Assembly: GCA_963754535.1 (NCBI GenBank)
Contig: CAVWGG010000024.1
Location: forward strand, 62,001 to 126,000
DNA length: 64,000 nucleotides
Direction: 5' to 3'
From: RPQJ01 sp963754535
GTDB taxonomy: Bacteria > Pseudomonadota > Gammaproteobacteria > Steroidobacterales > Steroidobacteraceae
Positions 39,010 to 47,527 of this stretch are shown piece after piece (position 1 is the stretch's first letter; each line of letters opens with the position of its first letter). The notes under the pieces were generated by a model. That model searched no databases. It was not told the DNA's origin and saw only the letters and a list, made by a program, of their open reading frames with translations. The translations under genes and the position numbers were made by a program.

Positions 39010-39210
39010 TCCGACAGGTGATCCCGCGAGCGCAGGCTCAGGGAGAACGGGAAGCCGGTCAAATTCCGGCACTGCCCCCGCAACGGTAGTCGAGTAAAGC
39101 CACATCACCCGGTCCGCAAGGTCCGGCACCCACTGCGTCACAAGCGCGGGAAGGGGATGCAGGCAGGGCCCACAAGCCCGCTCGAGAGTCCGGAGACCGG
39201 CCCGTCGATC
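39010..39210 (+). ncRNA. Cobalamin riboswitch upstream of btuB
   Basis: The conserved parts of the AdoCbl riboswitch are readable: the core around 39049-39087 (GGGAAGCCGGT, ACTGCCCCCGCAACGGTA) and the 3' part AGTCCGGAGACCGGCC at 39187-39202. In between are variable helices. It should repress btuB, and perhaps the following adenosyltransferase gene, when B12 is plentiful. The 3' limit of the aptamer and the expression platform are not resolved. Confidence 0.93.
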
Positions 39211-39317
39211 GAGACCAGCGTCGCGGTGGGCGAGCGGCCGGAACTCGGGCGTCAATCCGCTCAGCGGCGACCGCCCCCGATCCGCCACACCCCCATTCCG
39301 TTGCTGGATTTTTATTT

Positions 39318-39335
39318 TGCGTCCTCGAGGACGCA
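39318..39335. promoter_or_regulatory. Perfect 18-base palindrome between riboswitch and btuB
   Basis: TGCGTCCTCGAGGACGCA is a perfect palindrome preceded by a T/A-rich run and placed 21 bases before the btuB ATG. It could be a dimeric-regulator operator or a hairpin near the ribosome binding site that belongs to the riboswitch platform. Confidence 0.4.
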
Positions 39336-39356
39336 TGCACGGGGTGTGGCAAGACA

Positions 39357-41228
39357 ATGTCCAGTTCGAATTCCGCGTTTTTTGCGCGGCAGAGTCTCCT
39401 GCGTATTTCCATCCACGGCCTGCTGAGCGCCGCGACCCTCGTCACGACGACGACCCGCGCTGACGACGCCTTCCAGCCCGAATTGAACGTGATCGTCACG
39501 GCGACCCGCGTGCCGACGCCCGCCGACGAGGTGCTGGCGCCGGTCGTCGTGATCGACCGCGCGACGATCGAACGCAGCAACGCCGGCGATGCCGCCGAAC
39601 TGCTGCGATTCCACGCCGGTCTCGACATCGCGCGCAACGGCGGCCCGGGCCAGCCGACGGCGATGTTCATCCGCGGCACCGAAAGCAACCACACCCTGGT
39701 GCTGGTCGACGGCATCCGCATCAATCCAGGCACCATCGGCCTGCCCGGGCTGCAGAACATCTCGCCCGACATGATCGAGCGCATCGAAGTCGTGAAGGGC
39801 CCGCGTTCCGCGCTCTGGGGCAGCGACGCCATCGGCGGCGTGGTCAACGTCGTGACCCGTCGCGGCTCGGAGGACGGTTGGATCATGGAGGCCGGCTACG
39901 GCGACTACGACACGCGGCGCGCAAGCCTCAACGGCGGTGTCGACCTCGGAAAGGCCGCGGCGCTCGACGTCGGCGTTTCCTGGACGGACAGCGACGGCTT
40001 CCCGACCCGTACCACGGACGACCTCAATCGCGGCTACGAGAACCTGAGTGCGAACGTCGCCCTGCGCGCTGACGTCGGCGCGGCCGAAGTCACGGTCCGG
40101 CATTGGCGCACCGCCGGCACGTCGGAATATTCGGACTATTTCCTGACGCCCGTCGACCAGGACTTCGTCACGTCGACGACGGCCGCGGAAGTGCGGTTGC
40201 CGGTCGGTGAAGCCGGCGAGGCCCGCATGTCGGTCAACCACCTCGAGGACGAGATCCAGCAGAACCAGTCACCGGACTTCCTCGAGACGGACCGCGATAC
40301 GTTCGACGCGCAGTACGACTGGAAGCTGTCGGACGCGCACGGACTCGGTGTCGGCGCGATGTATTCGCGCGAGCGTGCGAGCAGCGAATCGTTCGGCGCG
40401 GGCTTCAAATCCGACACCGACGCGGTCAACGTCTACGTGCAGGACCGCATCACGAGCGGTCCACACTTAGGGTTGCTCGCGCTCGGGTACACCGATCACG
40501 AGACGGCGGGATCTGAATTCACGTGGAACGCCGAGTACGGCTATGCGTTCAACGAACAGCGCACGCGCGTCTATGCGCTGGCAGGCAGCGGCTTCCGTGC
40601 CCCCGACGCGACGGACCGCTACGGGTACGGCGGCAATCCCGACCTGAAGCCCGAGCGCTCGCGCAATTACGAGGTCGGCGTGAAGCACGCGCTGTCGCCG
40701 CAGCAGTCGCTCACGCTCTCGGCCTTCCACACGGACATCGAGGACCTGATCGACTTCACGGTGCTGTCCTACGATCCGTTCGACGGCATCAACCAGAACG
40801 TCGCCGAGGCGCGCATCAAGGGGATCGAGGCGGCGTGGGTGTTCACCGGCTCGCTCTGGCAGGCCCGCGTGGAAGCGATCTACCAGGACCCGCGGGACCT
40901 GTCCGACGATTCGCGATTGTTGCGCCGCGCGCAGGAGAGCCTTACCGTCGGCCTGACGCGTGCGTTCGGCCCGGTGCTGCTCGGTCTCGACGTGCTGGCG
41001 ACGGGCGACCGCAAGGACTTTGGCTTTCCGCGGGACACGACGCTCGACGGGTACGTGCTCGCGAACCTGACCGCCGAGTGGCGCGCCACGCCGAGCCTGT
41101 CGCTGGTAGCCCGGGTCGAGAACCTGCTGGACGAGGACTACGAACTCGCCAGCACCTACAACACCCCGGACCGCGGCCTGTACGTGGCGATGCGGTACGC
41201 TCCGGGCGCAGGCAACAGAGGCAAGTAG
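39357..41228 (+). CDS. btuB: TonB-dependent vitamin B12 receptor BtuB
   Basis: A 623-residue outer-membrane receptor. After the signal sequence comes the TonB box region (ELNVIVTATRVPTP), a plug domain (MFIRGTESNHTLVLVDGIR, IERIEVVKGPRSALWGSDAI) and a 22-strand-type barrel whose end lacks the usual terminal Phe (ends APGAGNRGK). The cobalamin riboswitch directly upstream makes B12 or another corrinoid the likely ligand. It is followed by an adenosyltransferase gene five bases downstream. A TonB-like protein is encoded at 57789. Confidence 0.92.
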   Translation: MSSSNSAFFARQSLLRISIHGLLSAATLVTTTTRADDAFQPELNVIVTATRVPTPADEVLAPVVVIDRATIERSNAGDAAELLRFHAGLDIARNGGPGQPTAMFIRGTESNHTLVLVDGIRINPGTIGLPGLQNISPDMIERIEVVKGPRSALWGSDAIGGVVNVVTRRGSEDGWIMEAGYGDYDTRRASLNGGVDLGKAAALDVGVSWTDSDGFPTRTTDDLNRGYENLSANVALRADVGAAEVTVRHWRTAGTSEYSDYFLTPVDQDFVTSTTAAEVRLPVGEAGEARMSVNHLEDEIQQNQSPDFLETDRDTFDAQYDWKLSDAHGLGVGAMYSRERASSESFGAGFKSDTDAVNVYVQDRITSGPHLGLLALGYTDHETAGSEFTWNAEYGYAFNEQRTRVYALAGSGFRAPDATDRYGYGGNPDLKPERSRNYEVGVKHALSPQQSLTLSAFHTDIEDLIDFTVLSYDPFDGINQNVAEARIKGIEAAWVFTGSLWQARVEAIYQDPRDLSDDSRLLRRAQESLTVGLTRAFGPVLLGLDVLATGDRKDFGFPRDTTLDGYVLANLTAEWRATPSLSLVARVENLLDEDYELASTYNTPDRGLYVAMRYAPGAGNRGK

Positions 41229-41233
41229 CAGTC

Positions 41234-41779
41234 ATGGGCCACCGACTCAGCAGGATCTACACACGGACCGGCGACGACGGCAGCACGGGCCTCGGCGACG
41301 GCATGCGGGTGCCGAAGGAACACCTCCGGGTCGAGGCCTATGGCACGGTCGACGAAGCAAACAGCGCGGTCGGCGTGGTGCTCGCGGTGCCGGGCCTGCC
41401 CGCTGCGGTGCAGGCGACGCTGACCGAAATCCAGCACGACATGTTCGACCTCGGTGGCGAACTCTGCATCCCCGGTCACCGCGCGATCACGGCGGCCTAC
41501 GTGGAGCGACTCGAGCAGGCGCTCGATTCCTTCAACGAAGGCCTGCCGCCGCTCAAGGATTTCATCCTTCCGGGAGGTGGCCAGGCGGCCGCGGCATGTC
41601 ACCTGGCTCGCACGGTCGCCCGTCGCGCCGAGCGGCGCGTGTGGGCCCTGGCTCGCGCGGAGTTCGTCGCGCCTGAGGTGCCTCAGTACCTCAACCGCCT
41701 GTCGGACCTGCTGTTCGTGATTGCCCGGGTGCTGGCGCGGCACGAGCATGGGAGCGAGGTGCTGTGGCGGCGGCGGTAG
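41234..41779 (+). CDS. Cob(I)alamin adenosyltransferase, PduO type
   Basis: A 181-residue trimeric enzyme that turns cob(I)alamin into adenosylcobalamin. The ATP-binding N-terminus RIYTRTGDDGSTGLGDG and the helical core with GGQAAAACHLARTVARRAER and LNRLSDLLFVIAR match the PduO family, not the CobA/BtuR family. It starts five bases after btuB and is therefore likely under the same riboswitch. The gene order receptor-adenosyltransferase points to corrinoid salvage. Confidence 0.93.
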   Translation: MGHRLSRIYTRTGDDGSTGLGDGMRVPKEHLRVEAYGTVDEANSAVGVVLAVPGLPAAVQATLTEIQHDMFDLGGELCIPGHRAITAAYVERLEQALDSFNEGLPPLKDFILPGGGQAAAACHLARTVARRAERRVWALARAEFVAPEVPQYLNRLSDLLFVIARVLARHEHGSEVLWRRR

Positions 41780-41858
41780 TCGGCGTCGAATCTGCAGCAC
41801 CGCGCGATCAACCGCCTCTCGTATCGTTTGTTCCAGGTCAGGTCGCGGCTGTGATTGT

Positions 41859-41950
41859 CCGGATGCGAACGGAAGACACGCCGTGAACCCATCCATGGGG
41901 GCTCGCACGCGCCGTCCATGGCGCGCGACGGTCTTCCGCTCGCAACCCGG
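41859..41950. repeat. Inverted-repeat element, family A, copy 1
   Basis: Arms around 41865-41877 and 41931-41943 are complementary (12 of 13) and enclose a 53-base core that starts ACGCCGTGAA and ends CATGGCGCGCGACG. The core itself contains smaller palindromes (CCATGG). The same core occurs inverted at 42212-42264 with different arms. Confidence 0.85.
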
Positions 41951-42181
41951 CAAGCGCATCCGCTGATGCAGTTTCGACTGTACGATCGAATGCGCCGACA
42001 AATCGCAGTCAGCAGCGCCCAATTCGGCGCGATCACGACCTCGTGACACCGCGATTTCCAATCCACCAACGTCAGCGCTCAACGCTTTTGTCGGCGTCGA
42101 GCGGCACGCGAACGCAAACTGCGTCGCGCCAGCGCAATCAGATGCATTGAGCGCAAACGCGCGAAGCCACTGCGCTACCGC

Positions 42182-42295
42182 TTCCGGGCCGAGATGGCTT
42201 TCTTGGGAGACCGTCGCGCGCCATGGACGGCGCGCGCGAGCCTGCAGGGACGTATTTACGGCGTGTCTCCCAAGGAAGCCATCTCGGCCCGGGAG
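42182..42295. repeat. Inverted-repeat element, family A, copy 2 (opposite orientation)
   Basis: Arms of 28 bases at 42184-42211 and 42265-42292 match in 27 positions. The core between them (42212-42264), read on the reverse strand, matches the core of copy 1 in 45 of 53 positions. The arms show no similarity to those of copy 1 beyond the GAC/GTC next to the core. As RNA this is a very stable hairpin and could terminate or protect both convergent transcripts. Confidence 0.88.
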
Positions 42296-42312
42296 TGCGT
42301 AGCGCAAAAAAG

Positions 42313-43266
42313 CTACCGATTCGCGCTTTGCGACTGCGATTGCGCCGTCGCAAGGCGTGAGCGAGCCCGCTCGAGCGCCGAGCAGGTCACCTCGACGCCT
42401 TGCGCCAACCGCGGCGATGCACGAGTCACCAGGTCCGACGACAGCTTGAACACGTTGCCCGACCGCACCGCCTTCATGCGTGGCCACTGCTGCCAGAGCT
42501 CGAGCGGATTCGCGATCGTGTCGTCCGTGCTCAGGATCACCTGCGGGTCGGCAGCCAGTACCGCCTCCGCCGAAATCGGTGGTGCCAGTTGTGGCAAGTC
42601 GGCAAACACGTTGCGGCCGCCGCAAAGCGCAACGATTTCGCTGATCACGTGCCGGCCGTTGACCGTGTAGATCGGCTCGTCGTCGATCTGGATGAACACA
42701 CTGAGGGGCGGTCGCCGCGCATACTGCGCGCGCTGCTGCGCCACCCTGGTTTCGAAGTCTTTCGCGGTTCGTTCGGCCGCCGGCAGCGTACCCGCGAGCC
42801 GGCCCACCTGGCGCAACGCGCGCGGCACGTCCGCCAGGCTCTGCGTCGGCACTTCGACGATGTTGAGTCCCAGCGAACGCAGTCGCGAGATCGTCGTTGC
42901 GGGCGTGCCCGTAGGCCAGACCAGCACGACGTCTGGCCGCAGTTCGAGCACGCGCTCGGGGTCCACGCGCCACGCGTCGCCTACCCGCGGCACCGCCTTC
43001 GCAGCCTCGGGATAATCACTGAATTCGACCGTCCCGACGAGCAGCGATCCGGCACCGGCCGCATACGCGATCTCGGTGAGATTCGGAGCGAGGCTGATGA
43101 TGCGTGGGTTGCGCGGCGCAGCCGTCGTCGCCGAGTCCGCAGCGAAAGCGGTCGACGCGACGCCGCCAGCCATGGCGGCCGCGACGAGCAACAACAGCGC
43201 ACCGAGGAGACAGGAGTCGCGGCGCGACGTCCGCAGGGTGGCGGCCTCGTCTCGGGAACGTGTCAT
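42313..43266 (-). CDS. btuF: Cobalamin-binding periplasmic protein BtuF
   Basis: A 317-residue substrate-binding protein with an N-terminal signal segment (LLGALLLLVAAAMAGGVAS). The body has the BtuF/helical-backbone fold signs: RIISLAPNLTEIAYAAGAG, VGTVEFSDYPEAAKAVPRVG and DVVLVWPTGTP. The ATG at 43266 was chosen because the signal segment starts shortly after it; an open frame extends upstream but reads as the shadow of the next gene. It delivers B12 to BtuCD. It lies 20 bases downstream of ampE on the same strand. Confidence 0.9.
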   Translation of the reverse strand: MTRSRDEAATLRTSRRDSCLLGALLLLVAAAMAGGVASTAFAADSATTAAPRNPRIISLAPNLTEIAYAAGAGSLLVGTVEFSDYPEAAKAVPRVGDAWRVDPERVLELRPDVVLVWPTGTPATTISRLRSLGLNIVEVPTQSLADVPRALRQVGRLAGTLPAAERTAKDFETRVAQQRAQYARRPPLSVFIQIDDEPIYTVNGRHVISEIVALCGGRNVFADLPQLAPPISAEAVLAADPQVILSTDDTIANPLELWQQWPRMKAVRSGNVFKLSSDLVTRASPRLAQGVEVTCSALERARSRLATAQSQSQSANR

Positions 43267-43286
43267 CCGCGTTCTACCCGTGCGGC

Positions 43287-44198
43287 TCAGACGGCGCCGC
43301 CCGTGATGACGAGTAGCGCGATGACGGCGACCCAGATCCAGAGCGAGCGCTGCACGATCCGCCACGCACCGCGCGCCGTCGCGACGTCGAGCGTATCCGG
43401 GCTCGCGCTGGCCAGGCTGGGTTGCAGCGAGCCCTTGCCCACGCGTGCCAGCAGGTCTTCGGCGCGATCGAGCACGCCCGTCGCCGGACCCAGCCGGTCG
43501 ACAGCCGAGCGCCAGTTTCCCACCGCATCCTCGAAACTCCCCGCGAACGCATACGCCAGCGCCGCCAGGCGCGCTGGCAACCACGACAGCACGCCATGGA
43601 GGGCGGCAAGGACGCTGCCGAGGTCACCGCGCATGCGCGGAACACCCTGGCGTGCCGCTTCGAAAGCCGCGCGCCGACGCAGCATGTCGCTGACGCGGTA
43701 GAGCCACGCGCCACCGGCCCCGAGCACGATGAACCAGAAGATGACGCCGAAAATGCGGTTGTTGGCCTGGATGAAGATCGCCTCTTCCACCGCTTCGCGG
43801 ACACCGAGACCGAGTGGAGCCGGGCTCGATTCGAGCAGTTCCTTGCCGCGGCGCAGGGCTTCGTCGTGATCGTGGCGCTCGAGGGCCGACGCGTAGTCGT
43901 CGACCTCGTCCTTCAGGTCGCGCGGCCCGAAGGCAAACAGCAGCACGAACACGGCGAACGCAAACTGCAGCAGGCCGAGCAGGTGCGGACCGAGCCAGTG
44001 CGCGACCAGCAGCACGGGCAACACGGGCAACGCGATCAGGCCGATGGCTGCGACCAAGACCTGCAAACCGGTCTGTCCGGCCATGGCGCGATCGGCCCAG
44101 TCGAAATACGGATCGAGCCAGCGCCATTCGCGCAGGTGCAGCAAGTGCGTGAGCCCCCGCTCGCATGCCAGCGCGAACAGCAGGGCGAGCAGGCTCAT
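43287..44198 (-). CDS. ampE: AmpE-like inner membrane protein
   Basis: A 303-residue membrane protein with four or so helices, starting MSLLALLFALACERGL. It matches AmpE/CobD-related proteins (EEAIFIQANNRIFGVIFWF), whose role in beta-lactamase induction and wall recycling is unclear. Its ATG overlaps the ampD stop by four bases, the classical ampDE arrangement, which is the main ground for the name. Confidence 0.87.
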   Translation of the reverse strand: MSLLALLFALACERGLTHLLHLREWRWLDPYFDWADRAMAGQTGLQVLVAAIGLIALPVLPVLLVAHWLGPHLLGLLQFAFAVFVLLFAFGPRDLKDEVDDYASALERHDHDEALRRGKELLESSPAPLGLGVREAVEEAIFIQANNRIFGVIFWFIVLGAGGAWLYRVSDMLRRRAAFEAARQGVPRMRGDLGSVLAALHGVLSWLPARLAALAYAFAGSFEDAVGNWRSAVDRLGPATGVLDRAEDLLARVGKGSLQPSLASASPDTLDVATARGAWRIVQRSLWIWVAVIALLVITGGAV

Positions 44199-44815
44199 GC
44201 CGGGACGACCTCGAGTTCGAACTGCACGAGCGACCTCAGGCGCGGCCAGTCGAAGGCCGGCCCCGGATCCGTCTTGCGGCCGGGCGCGACATCGCTGTGC
44301 CCGACGACGCGATCGGGCGTGAGGCGCGGGTAACTGCGGCATAGCACGACGATCACGCGTGCGAGCATCGCATACTGCGTTGATTCGTAGGGTGAATGAT
44401 CGGCGCCTTCGAGTTCGATTCCGATCGAATAATCGTTGCAGCGCTCGCGGCCGGCCCATGATGAGACGCCCGCATGCCACGCCCGGCGCTGGAAGGGGAC
44501 GTATTGCACGACCTCGCCGCTGCGCCGGATCAACAGGTGCGAGGACACGCGCAGATCGGCCACCTCGGCAAAGTACGGGTGGCCATCGGGCGGCAGGGCA
44601 TTGGTGAACAGCTGGTCGATCCAGGGCCCGCCGAACTCGCCGGGCGGCAGGCTGATGCCGTGGACGACGATGAGATCGGGCTCGACGCCGTGCGGCCGAT
44701 CGTCGCAATTCGGCGAAGGCTCCTGGCGGGCCAGCTCGAGCAGGCCGCGATCCGTGTCGATCGCGAAGCGTGCGGCCGGCAGATTCGCGGGGCGTTGTCG
44801 TCGCATCACCCGCAT
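44195..44815 (-). CDS. ampD: 1,6-anhydro-N-acetylmuramyl-L-alanine amidase AmpD
   Basis: A 206-residue cytosolic zinc amidase of the amidase_2 fold for cell-wall recycling. Zinc ligands known from the family are visible in LIVVHGISLPPGEF (His), VVGHSDVAPGRKTDPG (His and Asp), with RRAWHAG in between. The protein is slightly longer at the N-terminus than E. coli AmpD. First gene of the ampD-ampE pair and divergent from bioA. Confidence 0.94.
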   Translation of the reverse strand: MRVMRRQRPANLPAARFAIDTDRGLLELARQEPSPNCDDRPHGVEPDLIVVHGISLPPGEFGGPWIDQLFTNALPPDGHPYFAEVADLRVSSHLLIRRSGEVVQYVPFQRRAWHAGVSSWAGRERCNDYSIGIELEGADHSPYESTQYAMLARVIVVLCRSYPRLTPDRVVGHSDVAPGRKTDPGPAFDWPRLRSLVQFELEVVPA

Positions 44816-44834
44816 GATGCCCTAAAATCCCTCC

Positions 44835-46208
44835 ATGACGTCCAGCCCGCCCGCTCTCGCCCTGCATCCGCTCGCCGAACGCGACCTGCGCGTCGTCTGG
44901 CACCCATGCACGCAGATGAAGGACCACGAGTGGCTGCCGCTGACCCCAATCGAGCGGGGTGAAGGGGTCTGGCTGTACGGGTACGATGGCCGGCGCTACC
45001 TCGATGCGATCAGCTCCTGGTGGGTCAACCTGTTCGGCCACGCCAACCCGCGCATCAACGCCGCCATAACCGCCCAGCTTGGCAAGCTCGAGCACGTGAT
45101 CCTGGCGGGCTTTACGCACGAACCCGCGGTGCGGCTGGCCGAACGGCTCACCCGCCTCGCACCGCCCGGCCTGACGCGCTGCTTTTATGCGGACAATGGC
45201 TCGAGCGCGGTCGAAGTGGCGCTCAAGATGAGCTTTCACTACTGGCGCAACCAGGGCCACCCGGGCAAGAAGCGCTTCATCACGCTGGCGAACAGCTATC
45301 ACGGCGAGACGCTCGGCGCGCTCGCGGTCGGGCACGTCGAGCTGTACCGTGAAATCTACCAGCCGCTGCTGATGGACGTGATGATCGCGCCCTCACCCGA
45401 CGCGTACGCGCGCGAGGCGGGCGAAACCGCCGACGACTGCGCGCGCCGTGCCATCGCGGCGATGGACGAGCTGCTGGCGCAACACGCGGACGAAACGTGC
45501 GCGGTGATCGTCGAGCCGCTGGTGCAATGCGCGGCTGGCATGCGGATGCATGCGCCGCTGTACCTGAAATTGCTGCGCGAAGCATGCGACCGGCACGGCG
45601 TGCACCTGATCGCCGACGAGATCGCGGTCGGCTTCGGCCGCACCGGCACGCTGTTCGCGTGCGAGCAGGGCGGCCTCACGCCGGACTTCATCTGCCTGTC
45701 GAAGGGGCTCACCGGCGGCTACCTGCCGCTCTCGGCGGTGCTCACGAACGACGACGTCTACGGCGCCTTCTACGACGAGTACGCGCAACAGCGGGCTTTC
45801 CTGCATTCGCACAGCTACACCGGCAACGCGCTCGCGTGCACGGCGGCGCTCGCCACGCTCGACATCTTCGAGACCGACGGCGTGATCGAACGCAATCGCG
45901 CCCTCGCCGCCCATCTCGGCCGCCGCGCCTGCGAACTCCTGGGCGAACTCGAGCACGTGGCTGAAGTGCGCCAGTGCGGCATGATCGTCGCGGCCGAACT
46001 CGCCCGTGGCGCCGACCGCGCGCAGCCGTTCGACTGGCGTGAACGCCGGGGCTTGCGGGTCTACCGCCACGGACTGGAGCACGAGGCGCTGCTGCGCCCG
46101 ATCGGCAACGTCGTTTATTTCATGCCTCCCTACGTGATCACGCCCGCAGAGATCGACACCCTGATGATCACGGCACGCGACGGCATCGTGGCGGCCACAT
46201 GCGATTGA
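44835..46208 (+). CDS. bioA: Adenosylmethionine-8-amino-7-oxononanoate aminotransferase BioA
   Basis: A 457-residue PLP enzyme of biotin synthesis. Motifs: VWHPCTQMKDHEWLPL at the start (typical of BioA), YADNGSSAVEVALKMSFHYW, NSYHGETLGALAVG, LIADEIAVGFGRTGTLFA and the PLP lysine in CLSKGLTGGYLPLS. Full length. No other bio gene is in the window. Its stop overlaps the rsmE start by ten bases. Confidence 0.95.
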   Translation: MTSSPPALALHPLAERDLRVVWHPCTQMKDHEWLPLTPIERGEGVWLYGYDGRRYLDAISSWWVNLFGHANPRINAAITAQLGKLEHVILAGFTHEPAVRLAERLTRLAPPGLTRCFYADNGSSAVEVALKMSFHYWRNQGHPGKKRFITLANSYHGETLGALAVGHVELYREIYQPLLMDVMIAPSPDAYAREAGETADDCARRAIAAMDELLAQHADETCAVIVEPLVQCAAGMRMHAPLYLKLLREACDRHGVHLIADEIAVGFGRTGTLFACEQGGLTPDFICLSKGLTGGYLPLSAVLTNDDVYGAFYDEYAQQRAFLHSHSYTGNALACTAALATLDIFETDGVIERNRALAAHLGRRACELLGELEHVAEVRQCGMIVAAELARGADRAQPFDWRERRGLRVYRHGLEHEALLRPIGNVVYFMPPYVITPAEIDTLMITARDGIVAATCD

Positions 46209-46933
46209 CCCGGGTCTTCGTCGATTCGCCGCTGGTTCCCGATGCGGATGTGCGCCTGCCGGACGCAGCAGCCAACCACGTCGGCCGCGTGCTGCGACTG
46301 CGTGAAGGAGCGGTGCTCGTGGCGTTCGACGGCAGTGGCAACGACTACCGCTGTGACATCCTGTCGGTCAAGGGCGACGAGGTGCGCGTGCGGGTCGGGC
46401 CGCGGTCATCGGGCCTGCCGGAGTCACCCTTGCGCATCACGCTCGTGCAGGCCGTATCGCGCGGCGAACGCATGGACTGGACGCTGCAGAAGGCGACCGA
46501 ACTCGGCGTGCGCACCATCGTGCCGGTGCTCTCCTCCCGCAGCGTCGTGCGCCTCGACGACAAGCAGGCGGGGAGGAAGCTGCGTCACTGGCAGGCCATC
46601 GTCGCGGGAGCCTGTGAGCAGTGCGGCCGCAGCGTCGTGCCGGAAATCAGGCCGCCGCAGGAGCTGGCACGGTACCTCGCCGCGTCGGTCCGCGAAGGAC
46701 AGCGCTTCGTGCTGAGCCCCACCGGTCCCGCCTCGCTGGCGGGGCTGACCAGCGTCGGGTCTCGCGTTGAACTGCTGATCGGGCCTGAAGGCGGGCTCGA
46801 CGACGCTGAAGTCGAACGCTCCGCCGCTGCGGGCTTTGCGCCCGTGAAGCTTGGACCACGTGTACTGCGCACGGAAACGGCGGGTATCGTCGCGCTGACT
46901 GTGCTGCAGGCGATGTGGGGCGACCTGGTCTAG
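46199..46933 (+). CDS. rsmE: 16S rRNA (uracil-1498-N3)-methyltransferase RsmE
   Basis: A 244-residue SPOUT methyltransferase. The N-terminal PUA-like part (RVFVDSPLV, AANHVGRVLRLREG) is followed by the knotted SAM-binding part with LLIGPEGGLDDAEVE and LGPRVLRTETAGIVAL. It methylates U1498 of 16S rRNA. It overlaps bioA and is followed by the convergent chemotaxis gene. Confidence 0.95.
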   Translation: MRLTRVFVDSPLVPDADVRLPDAAANHVGRVLRLREGAVLVAFDGSGNDYRCDILSVKGDEVRVRVGPRSSGLPESPLRITLVQAVSRGERMDWTLQKATELGVRTIVPVLSSRSVVRLDDKQAGRKLRHWQAIVAGACEQCGRSVVPEIRPPQELARYLAASVREGQRFVLSPTGPASLAGLTSVGSRVELLIGPEGGLDDAEVERSAAAGFAPVKLGPRVLRTETAGIVALTVLQAMWGDLV

Positions 46934-47001
46934 CAGGACGACCGTCGACCTGCGAGTCCGTACACCATGCGGCTTGGCGCGACCCCGCGCCGCCAGCGCG
47001 A

Positions 47002-47475
47002 CTAGGCGCGGGTCTCTTCGGCGATCATGGCTTCCAGCCGCTCGAAGTCCGGGATGAGCGGCGTCTCGTTGACCATCTTCACCTGCCCGATCACCGGCAT
47101 GGTTTCGCCGAAGCTGCGCGAGTCGTCTGCGTGCAGGACGTCCGGCGTCAGCCGCACGAGTTGCGGGAAACCCTGCGCCAGCATGGCGAAGTTGCCGCCG
47201 GTCTGGCCCGTGATGCCCTGCATGACGACGATGCGGGTGCGGCCACTCGTGCGCGGCAATGCCTTGCCGCACGTAGCCTCGAATGAAACCAGCGGGACGC
47301 GGCGGCCACCCCACGCGATCGTGCCGAGGTACCACGGCGGCGCGCCTTCCATCGGGGTGGGCGCCTGGTAGTTGATGACTTCGGCGACGCACGAGCGCGG
47401 CAACAGCAGGCGGTCATCCGCCAGCGGCAGCAGCAGGCAATAGACCTCGTTGCCCGCGCCGCCAATGTTGGTCAT
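47002..47475 (-). CDS. CheW-like adaptor of the Chp system (ChpC position)
   Basis: A 157-residue CheW-domain protein (VYCLLLPLADDRLLLPRSCV, WYLGTIAWGGRRVPLVSFEA). The start at 47475 removes a shadow leader. It is the last gene of the Pil-Chp cluster, 52 bases after chpA, where Pseudomonas has chpC after chpB. It probably links an additional receptor or modulates the ChpA kinase. Confidence 0.83.
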   Translation of the reverse strand: MTNIGGAGNEVYCLLLPLADDRLLLPRSCVAEVINYQAPTPMEGAPPWYLGTIAWGGRRVPLVSFEATCGKALPRTSGRTRIVVMQGITGQTGGNFAMLAQGFPQLVRLTPDVLHADDSRSFGETMPVIGQVKMVNETPLIPDFERLEAMIAEETRA

Positions 47476-47527
47476 CGTTGCCGTGCCGAATCCGCTGCTC
47501 ACGTTGCTGCCCTCGCCTGCGGCTGCG

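Larger units (their letters stand above)
41780..42312. other. Gene-free convergent spacer with two long inverted-repeat elements
   Basis: No credible gene lies between the convergent ends of the adenosyltransferase and btuF. Open frames here are short, Arg-rich and cross the repeats. The region contains the two family-A elements (41859-41950 and 42182-42295) described separately. The rest shows no recognisable feature. Confidence 0.8.

Noticed and set aside
41156..42973. Long reverse open frame over the adenosyltransferase, spacer and btuF
   Set aside because: It crosses two palindromic elements and is antisense to one gene and out of frame with the other; composition is Arg/Ala-rich without motifs.
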